Shown here piece after piece: positions 57,793 through 64,000 of a DNA stretch of 64,000 nucleotides. The translations under genes were made by a program, and so were the position numbers. The notes under the pieces are model-generated. The model was not told the origin of the DNA. It did no database searches and saw only the letters and a program-made list of their open reading frames with translations. Each line of letters begins with the position of its first letter. Positions within the stretch are counted from its first letter, which is position 1. This stretch comes from Pedobacter kyungheensis (GTDB lineage Bacteria; Bacteroidota; Bacteroidia; Sphingobacteriales; Sphingobacteriaceae), in the NCBI RefSeq assembly GCF_000812965.1, contig NZ_JSYN01000027.1:124001-188000 (forward strand), written 5' to 3'.

Positions 57793-60700
57793 ATGAAAAA
57801 AATTTACTTAACTAGCTTAAGTATTTTGTTGCTATGCATGGTAACAATTTCTGCTTTTGCGCAAAAAACCGTTTCTGGTACGGTAACTGATAACACAGGA
57901 CAGCCTTTGGTTGGTGTTAGTGTGTTACAGAAAGGTACCTCTAATGGAACATCTACATCGGCTGACGGAAAATACAGCCTTACAGTTCCACCAAATTCAA
58001 CGCTTATTTTTAAATACTTAGGTTACCTTACGAAAGAGTTATCTGTAGGAACCAATAGCGTACTAAATGTTTCTTTACAAGATGATGCTAAAGCTCTTGG
58101 TGAAGTTGTAGTAACAGGTTTAGGTGAAGAAAGAAGTAAGCGGAGCCTGGGTTATTCTATGAATAATATTAAGGGAGATCAAATACGGGCTGCTAATACC
58201 ACCAACCCTATTGCTGCTTTACAAGGATTAGTGCCAGGTATGATGGTTCAGCCAGGTGCTGGTGGTCCACAGTCTAGCCCGAAATTTCAGATAAGGGGTG
58301 CTTCTAGTTTGTATGGCTCAGAAAATACCCCTCTGATAGTGGTGGATGGAATTATGCTATCAGATGATGTAGTTGTTCCATCAAGAGCTGGTGATCAGGA
58401 TTTTGGAAATGTTTTGAAGAATATTAACTCAGATGATATTGAAAGTATTTCTGTCTTAAAAGGTGGCTCCGTAACTGCACTATACGGAAGTCGTGCGGTA
58501 AACGGTGTGATCTTAATAACAACGAAAAAGGGCTATTCTCAAAAAGGTTTAGGTATTTCATTTAGTCATGACGAAACCTTTGATAATGCTTACGCTTTAC
58601 CTGATATGCAACAAGAATACGGTTCAGGATTTACGCCAAGAGATTTTATCAAAGGCGCCAATGGAATGAACCAGATCAATTCTGCTTCTTATGGCTTTAG
58701 TTTTGGTCCAAAGTTAGATGGATCAACAATTTTGGATATAGATGGCCGACAAATTACAAACAGTGTTTTAAACGATCCTTTAAGTTTATACCAAACTGGT
58801 CGGTATGTTAACAGTAATATCGCTATGCAGGGTGGAAATGAAAAAACCACTTTCCGCTTTTCGTACTCAAACAACTTCAGCAAAGGTATTAGTCCATTGA
58901 ATAAATTAAACAGACATACCTTTAACTTTAGAGGAACACAGCGCCTGGCAAATGCAATATTAATGGATGCAACTGTATCTTATTCTAATGCAAGAGGTTT
59001 TAATCCGCAAAGGATTTTTGGCGATAATAGTCTTATTTATGGTCTTACATGGGGGTATCCGACAAATTTTGATTTAGATTACTGGAAACAGAATTACATC
59101 GACCCTGTAAATGGAGGCAGAAGTACTAATGATCCGTTTGGAACCAATCAGTTATTTTTCAGGTTAAATGAATTTAGCCAAATTCAGAACGAAAATAACT
59201 TTAGGGGAACTATTAACGCTAAAACAAATTTTACCAAATGGCTGCAGCTTGAAACAAGTGCATCACTTAACTGGTACAATACTGTTAATGAAAGCAGGGA
59301 ACTTGGTCAGGATCCTGGTTTTAAAGGTGGATATTATGGCTCAGGTGTGCGAAATGTTATTGATAGCAGATATAGAACAAGTTTAAACTTAACACATAAG
59401 GTGAATGATTTTGATTTGTTTTTACAATTAGGGTCAGAAATAGTGCGCTCACAAAGTAAAAGTGCAAGTTATGGTACATCAGGTGGTTTAAGAGTTCCTA
59501 AACAGTATAGACTTACGAATTCAATCAATACCCCAACTGTTAGTGAAGGGGCGCCAAATATTACTCAGGTTTTTGCCTCATATGCACAAGGTAGCATTGG
59601 TTATAAAAACTGGTTAACCTTAAACTTATACGGACGTAAGGAATGGAATTCTACTTTGGTTTATTCTAACGGAACCGGAAATTATAGCTATTTCTATCCT
59701 GGAGCGGATTTGGCATGGATTTTTACTGATGCCATTAAAATGCCAAGTATATTTTCTTATGGTAAATTACGTGCTTCTTACTCTATCACCGGTGGAGGTA
59801 CAAGTGTTTACAGGGCAAATACAGGGTACTATTTAAAAAATGGAAACTATCAGGCACTTGGAGCAACTGCTGCAAATATCGAACAATATGGATTTGATAG
59901 CCAAACTTTAGGTAATCTTAATCTTAAGCCTTTGAGATCATATAGCAAAGAAATTGGTGTTGAACTTAAAATGCTTAAAAACAGATTAGGTTTAGATTTT
60001 ACCGCATATAGAAAAAATACGAGGAATCAAATCATCAACCTTGCTGTTCCATCTGAATCTGGTGTAAGGAATGCGTTGATCAATAGTGGAGATGTTCAGG
60101 ATCAGGGTATCGAATTAATGCTTTCTGGTACTCCGGTTAAAACCGATTCATTCTCTTGGGATACGTATTTTAACTATACCAGAAACAGAACAAAAATTAT
60201 CTCTCTGGCACCAGGTGTTACTACAGTACAGCTAGAAGGTGGTGATGGTATTAGAACAGTAGCAAGAGTTGGAGGTGAATATTCTACATTGGTAGCTGCC
60301 TATGGTTATGCGAAATATCAGGCAAGAGATGCTCAGGGAAATCCAATTGACAATCCAAATAATGGTAAACGCGTAATTTCTCCTGCAGGTACTGGTGGCG
60401 CATTTTATACAAGGGCTTCTAACTATGCAAATGGATTAGAAACTGAAAGTACAATTGGTTCTACCTTACCAAAATTTTATGGCAGCATAAGGAATGTAAT
60501 TACATACAAGTCATTATCATTAAGTGCCTTAATCGATGCTAAGTTTGGTGGATATGTGTTTTCTGATACCTATTTTTATGGTAGTCAAACCGGTAACTTG
60601 AAAAACACATTATTTGGCCGTACTGTTGATAACGGAGGTACAGCTTATACTGATGGAGGAAATCAGGAAATCGGGGTAGTGTTAGATGGTGTTTTTGCAG

Positions 60701-61095
60701 ATGGTACAGTAATAAACGGCGTGAATGTTGGTGGTATGAGCCATCAACAGGCAATAGATAAAGGATTGAGAATACCTACTATAACATGGAGATATTACAA
60801 TAACTCTAATGGATGGGGTAATGGTATCAGGGAGCGTGGAGCTTTCAAATCATCTTGGGTAGCTGTAAGAGATATTACATTATCTTACGATTTGCCTAAA
60901 GCATTTGTTTCTAAAATAAAAATGAATGGTGTTAAAGTTTATGCCAGTGCCAGAAATCTTGGGTTTCTGTACAACAATGCACCAGATAATCTAAATGTGA
61001 ATGACTTTACCAGTACCGGAGCTGGAGGTGCTTTCCTTGGTGGAGGTACACCTTATGTTAGAACATTTGGCTTAGGTATTAATGGTAGTTTTTAA
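57793..61095 (+). CDS. SusC/RagA-family TonB-linked outer-membrane transporter
   Basis: The 1100-residue protein has a signal peptide (about 1-23, ending AFAQ). A carboxypeptidase-D-like regulatory domain (about 25-97) is followed by the TonB-box-like LGEVVVTG (102-109). A plug domain (about 115-250, VDGIMLSDD, SISVLKGGSVTALYGSRAVNGVI) and a 22-strand barrel complete it, ending in GLGINGSF. It imports nutrients such as glycans or peptides with its SusD partner, powered by TonB. No N-terminal sigma/anti-sigma signalling domain is seen. The substrate is unknown because no hydrolase is encoded next to it. Confidence 0.95.
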   Translation: MKKIYLTSLSILLLCMVTISAFAQKTVSGTVTDNTGQPLVGVSVLQKGTSNGTSTSADGKYSLTVPPNSTLIFKYLGYLTKELSVGTNSVLNVSLQDDAKALGEVVVTGLGEERSKRSLGYSMNNIKGDQIRAANTTNPIAALQGLVPGMMVQPGAGGPQSSPKFQIRGASSLYGSENTPLIVVDGIMLSDDVVVPSRAGDQDFGNVLKNINSDDIESISVLKGGSVTALYGSRAVNGVILITTKKGYSQKGLGISFSHDETFDNAYALPDMQQEYGSGFTPRDFIKGANGMNQINSASYGFSFGPKLDGSTILDIDGRQITNSVLNDPLSLYQTGRYVNSNIAMQGGNEKTTFRFSYSNNFSKGISPLNKLNRHTFNFRGTQRLANAILMDATVSYSNARGFNPQRIFGDNSLIYGLTWGYPTNFDLDYWKQNYIDPVNGGRSTNDPFGTNQLFFRLNEFSQIQNENNFRGTINAKTNFTKWLQLETSASLNWYNTVNESRELGQDPGFKGGYYGSGVRNVIDSRYRTSLNLTHKVNDFDLFLQLGSEIVRSQSKSASYGTSGGLRVPKQYRLTNSINTPTVSEGAPNITQVFASYAQGSIGYKNWLTLNLYGRKEWNSTLVYSNGTGNYSYFYPGADLAWIFTDAIKMPSIFSYGKLRASYSITGGGTSVYRANTGYYLKNGNYQALGATAANIEQYGFDSQTLGNLNLKPLRSYSKEIGVELKMLKNRLGLDFTAYRKNTRNQIINLAVPSESGVRNALINSGDVQDQGIELMLSGTPVKTDSFSWDTYFNYTRNRTKIISLAPGVTTVQLEGGDGIRTVARVGGEYSTLVAAYGYAKYQARDAQGNPIDNPNNGKRVISPAGTGGAFYTRASNYANGLETESTIGSTLPKFYGSIRNVITYKSLSLSALIDAKFGGYVFSDTYFYGSQTGNLKNTLFGRTVDNGGTAYTDGGNQEIGVVLDGVFADGTVINGVNVGGMSHQQAIDKGLRIPTITWRYYNNSNGWGNGIRERGAFKSSWVAVRDITLSYDLPKAFVSKIKMNGVKVYASARNLGFLYNNAPDNLNVNDFTSTGAGGAFLGGGTPYVRTFGLGINGSF

Positions 61096-61120
61096 TCACT
61101 GTTTTTTAAAAATTGATATT

Positions 61121-62803
61121 ATGAAATATTCAAAATATAATGTTGTTAAAGTGTCTGCATTTTTAAGCTTTGCACTTTTAATATCCTCTTGCAGCAAGGA
61201 AAAATTTGCTGAATATAATACGAACCCTGACGCGGTTATTACAATTGCACCCGAGCCACTCTTTACTAAAGCCGTAACCAATTGGCATGATGATAGTTTT
61301 GAAGCCTTCTATGAAAATTATAGAGGGGTTTCAAGGTGGACAAGGCAAATGGTTAGCTTAACCGGTAATACAAGTACTATAACAGATGGAATAGGTAATA
61401 TAAATCAGAGATATGGTCGTTTCTATAATAGTTCTGGTGATCTTTTAGTTGATGTTCAAAAAACGATAGATAAGCTTACTGACGATCAGAAACCAAGGTA
61501 TGCACAGATGAAAACCATTGCTGAAATTATGAGGGTTTATGAAGCGTGGTTTGTAACAGATGGTAACGGAAGTATCCCATATACAGAAGCTTTTCAAGCT
61601 AGGTATAACGGAACATTTACCCCGGTTTACGATAGTCAGCAAAATTTATACAATATTTTTGAGCAGACATTAAAAAACGCTGTAATTGCTTTAAAAGCTC
61701 AGCCAGCTGTGCCTCAGGTTAGTTTAGGTAATAATGATTTATATTTTCAGGGTGCAATACCTAAATGGATTAAAGCTGCCACCAGTTTGCGCTTACTGAT
61801 AGCCATGCGTCTATCTAAAAAAGATCCCGCAAAACTAAAAGCAATTGTTACCGATATATTAACAAATAATGCAGCCGATTTGATGTCGTCGCCAGATGAT
61901 GACTGGTCGCTAAAAGCAGGTAGTAACTTTATAGGAACCGGTAACTGGGATGTTAGTGCTTCGGGTGCATATGGTGCGAACGGTACAGTAGATTTTATGT
62001 GGAGAAATGAAGACCCCAGGTTGCCATTGTTTTATCAAAAAAATTCATGGACTCAGGAAAATTTTGATGCCGCAAAAAGCGAAGGTAAAATTCCTGCCAG
62101 TTCAGTTTATGATACAAGAAGATATTATGGTCAGTTTACAAGCCCGGATGCAAATACTATTCCTGCCAAGCAAAAGTTCTTTAGCCCGGTTGTGATAAAG
62201 AGCGGAAACTTAGATACAATATCTGCAATTCAGTATCGTATGTTTACACCAGCACTAAGTTCAGGAACAGGTTCAGCAACATTTTTAATTTTAACTTATG
62301 CTGATATTTGCTTGTTGCGTGCAGAACTTGCGGCAAGAAATATAACGACCGAAAGTGCTTCCGACTGGTATAACAAAGGTATTGATGCCTCTATCATTAC
62401 TTACGATAGAATTGCTAAAGCAGCAGGCTTAGCCGATTATGCCGCTTTAGGAACTAATGCGGTTGCAAATTATAAAGCTAAACCAGAAATTGTTTATAAC
62501 CCTGCAAAAGGACTAGAGCAAATTTTAATCCAGCAGTACCTGAATTTCTATAAAAACTACAATGAATGTTGGGCATTGCTTAAAAGAACAGGTATGCCAA
62601 ATGCGCAAACAGCATTGGTATTGGAAGATTTTACTTTCTCGGGGCAAGTACAAGCTATTCCAAGACGTTTTGTAATCAATTTCCCGATAGCTGGAGACGC
62701 AAATTTTACCAATAAGCAGAATGCAATCGCAGATATGGCCAAAGAATCTTACTTTGGGCAGCCAACTGATGTTAAAGGACGTGTTTGGTGGGATATGCCA
62801 TAA
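61121..62803 (+). CDS. SusD/RagB-family nutrient-binding lipoprotein
   Basis: The ATG at 61121 gives 560 residues with a lipoprotein signal (SFALLISSCSKE, Cys24). The remainder matches the SusD-like_2 type, with tetratricopeptide-like helices (MKTIAEIMRVYEAWFV, WIKAATSLRLLIAMRLSK) and the late LLRAELAARN segment. It caps the SusC barrel at the cell surface and binds the substrate. The gene starts 25 bases after the SusC stop. A strong hairpin follows at 62828-62854. Confidence 0.93.
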   Translation: MKYSKYNVVKVSAFLSFALLISSCSKEKFAEYNTNPDAVITIAPEPLFTKAVTNWHDDSFEAFYENYRGVSRWTRQMVSLTGNTSTITDGIGNINQRYGRFYNSSGDLLVDVQKTIDKLTDDQKPRYAQMKTIAEIMRVYEAWFVTDGNGSIPYTEAFQARYNGTFTPVYDSQQNLYNIFEQTLKNAVIALKAQPAVPQVSLGNNDLYFQGAIPKWIKAATSLRLLIAMRLSKKDPAKLKAIVTDILTNNAADLMSSPDDDWSLKAGSNFIGTGNWDVSASGAYGANGTVDFMWRNEDPRLPLFYQKNSWTQENFDAAKSEGKIPASSVYDTRRYYGQFTSPDANTIPAKQKFFSPVVIKSGNLDTISAIQYRMFTPALSSGTGSATFLILTYADICLLRAELAARNITTESASDWYNKGIDASIITYDRIAKAAGLADYAALGTNAVANYKAKPEIVYNPAKGLEQILIQQYLNFYKNYNECWALLKRTGMPNAQTALVLEDFTFSGQVQAIPRRFVINFPIAGDANFTNKQNAIADMAKESYFGQPTDVKGRVWWDMP

Positions 62804-62827
62804 GTTATTATTATCTTTATTAAATAT

Positions 62828-62854
62828 AAAATGGCCGGTATAACCGGCCATTTT
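62828..62854 (+). terminator. Terminator after the SusD-like gene
   Basis: The 12-base arms (AAAATGGCCGGT and its complement) enclose a three-base loop and end in T's. It separates the SusCD pair from the following thioredoxin-like gene. Confidence 0.8.
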
Positions 62855-62867
62855 AATTATTTGAAAA

Positions 62868-63461
62868 ATGAAAAACTATAAAGTATTCTGCGTTTTTGTG
62901 CTGTTCTGTTTCATTTTTACGGATAAAACATTAGGGCAGCTTGGAAGTGTTCAGAGAAAAGATTTATGGGCTAAAGTGAGGGTAATTAACCCAATCTCCA
63001 TTACCACCAAACAACCGATAAAAAATTATAAAAATACGGTGTTTGTTTTTCTTTCGCCTGAATGTCCATTATGCAGGAATTATATACCGGAGCTTAATAG
63101 GATAAAAAAAACGTATACACAATACGAATTGGTAGGTGTATTTCCTGGTAAATCTTATTCTGTAAAAGAGGTAAAGGCTTTTGTAAGAGATTATAAATTG
63201 ACCTTTGCAGTTGTTATGGATGAAAAGAAATTGCTAACTCATTTATTAAAAGCATCGGTTACACCAGAAGTTGTTTTGTTAGATAAAAAAGGCGGTGTTG
63301 CTTATTCTGGCTTAATAGATGATAAAATAATAGAATTGGGACAGCAAAGGCAAATTGTTTCCAAACATTTCCTTACCGACGCAATGGAGGCTCTTGAGAT
63401 AAATAAAAAGGCTGCCGTTAACAATACCAAGCCAATAGGTTGTTATATCAATGATATTTAG
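62868..63461 (+). CDS. Exported thioredoxin-like (redoxin) protein
   Basis: The 197-residue protein has a signal peptide (about 1-23, ending TLGQ) and an AhpC/TSA-type thioredoxin fold. The redox motif is CPLC (66-69, FLSPECPLCRNYIPEL), with the cis-Pro region at ASVTPEVVLLD. It works in the periplasm. It lies three bases before a cytochrome c gene, an arrangement seen in other phyla for exported redox modules. A role in heme or copper-enzyme maturation is possible but only inferred. Confidence 0.85.
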   Translation: MKNYKVFCVFVLFCFIFTDKTLGQLGSVQRKDLWAKVRVINPISITTKQPIKNYKNTVFVFLSPECPLCRNYIPELNRIKKTYTQYELVGVFPGKSYSVKEVKAFVRDYKLTFAVVMDEKKLLTHLLKASVTPEVVLLDKKGGVAYSGLIDDKIIELGQQRQIVSKHFLTDAMEALEINKKAAVNNTKPIGCYINDI

Positions 63462-63464
63462 TAC

Positions 63465-64000
63465 ATGAAAAAAGGAATTTTAGCAATTTTGTTTTTAATA
63501 AATTTAAGTTTTGCTTATGCTCAAAAAAATACATTTTATAAAGATATTGCTCCAATAATTTATACTAAATGTACATCCTGTCATCGGGTGGGTGAGGCAG
63601 GGCCATTTCCTTTAATTTCTTATGAAGATGTGGCTAAGAGAGCCTCTTTTATTAAAAAAGTAATAAAATCCGGATATATGCCACCCTGGAAGGCAGATGA
63701 TCATTATACTGAAACTCCATTTCAGGGAAATAGAAAGCTAACAGACCACGAAAAAAAAATCATAATTGATTGGATTGATGATAAAATGCCGCTAGGTAGC
63801 CCAAATAAACTTGCAGCCTCCATCTTAAGTCAATATCATACTGGAACAGGTTATAAACGAAAAGCTGATGCTGTTTTGAGTATGACTCGGAATTTTGATA
63901 TTAAAGGAGATAATAAGGAAAGATTCATTGTTTTTAAAATTCCTTTCCAATTCGATCAAATGCAAAATGTTGAAGCAATTGAATTCGTTTCAAAAAATAG
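63465..64000 (+). CDS. c-type cytochrome-containing protein, 3' end missing
   Basis: The first 178 codons are present and the frame runs off the window. A signal peptide (about 1-19, ending FAYAQ) is followed by a heme-c site CTSCH at residues 36-40. GEAGPFPLISYEDV and MPPWKAD (a likely axial Met) come next. The stretch from about 145 (DNKERFIVFKIPF) resembles the start of a copper-type-II ascorbate-dependent monooxygenase domain, but the decisive histidines lie beyond the window. The gene follows the redoxin gene by three bases. Confidence 0.78.
   Translation, partial: MKKGILAILFLINLSFAYAQKNTFYKDIAPIIYTKCTSCHRVGEAGPFPLISYEDVAKRASFIKKVIKSGYMPPWKADDHYTETPFQGNRKLTDHEKKIIIDWIDDKMPLGSPNKLAASILSQYHTGTGYKRKADAVLSMTRNFDIKGDNKERFIVFKIPFQFDQMQNVEAIEFVSKN

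Overview
The window looks like a chromosomal piece of a Bacteroidota bacterium, most likely Sphingobacteriaceae close to Pedobacter. This rests on gene content recalled from known families: a SusC/SusD pair, a GH97 SusB-type glucosidase, BshB1 of bacillithiol synthesis, DUF4294 and DUF5683 proteins, a two-part KdpD and lysine 6-aminotransferase. Several genes also carry the Bacteroidota -7 promoter element TAnnTTTG. No rRNA, tRNA, CRISPR array, IS element or prophage was seen.

Layout. 1-1.3 kb: end of a PLP enzyme and a secreted orphan protein. 1.4-13.8 kb (minus strand): a long envelope cluster of HD protein, OmpR-type response regulator, histidine kinase, secreted PepSY-like protein, PAP2 phosphatase, ArnT-like glycosyltransferase, TolC-like protein, membrane fusion protein, RND pump, second PAP2 phosphatase and YncE-like propeller. 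It resembles a PmrAB-style lipid A or cell-surface stress regulon joined to an efflux pump. 14-19.3 kb: lysine catabolism (Lat and a glutaryl-CoA-dehydrogenase-like enzyme) and thiol protection (BshB1, glutathione-peroxidase family). 19.4-29.5 kb: housekeeping genes (Rel/SpoT, Fur family, PurA, PabB, Adk, ObgE), interrupted by a toxin-antitoxin pair lying between two 99-bp direct repeats.

29.5-34.5 kb (minus strand) is the most unusual part. A 101-residue cysteine-free peptide with a hydrophobic core is followed by a strong terminator and then three tightly packed genes: a membrane-anchored SdpA-like protein, an HTTM (SdpB-like) membrane protein and a DCC-family thiol oxidoreductase. Upstream lie a NarL-type response regulator, a HisKA_3 kinase, a multi-pass membrane protein and an orphan protein, plus a 20-bp palindrome before the peptide gene. 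I read this as a candidate Sdp-like peptide production system with its own sensory module.

34.7-41.2 kb: assorted metabolic and envelope genes including GH97. 41.2-51.2 kb (minus strand): a complete kdp potassium uptake operon reading microprotein, kdpF, kdpA, kdpB, kdpC, porin, small membrane protein, kdpD sensor part, separate histidine kinase. No kdpE is present. Two genes too short for usual gene calling (kdpF, 25 aa, and a 26-aa membrane microprotein before it) open this operon. The kdp block is bracketed by repeat-rich DNA (41.2-41.9 and 51.4-52.2 kb) with a 135-bp tandem duplication, REP-like hairpins and long direct repeats. 52.2-57.5 kb: FMN reductase, ParA, ParB, DUF5683, DapB and LepB. 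57.8-64 kb: SusC/SusD transport pair, a thioredoxin-like protein and a truncated c-type cytochrome gene running off the end.
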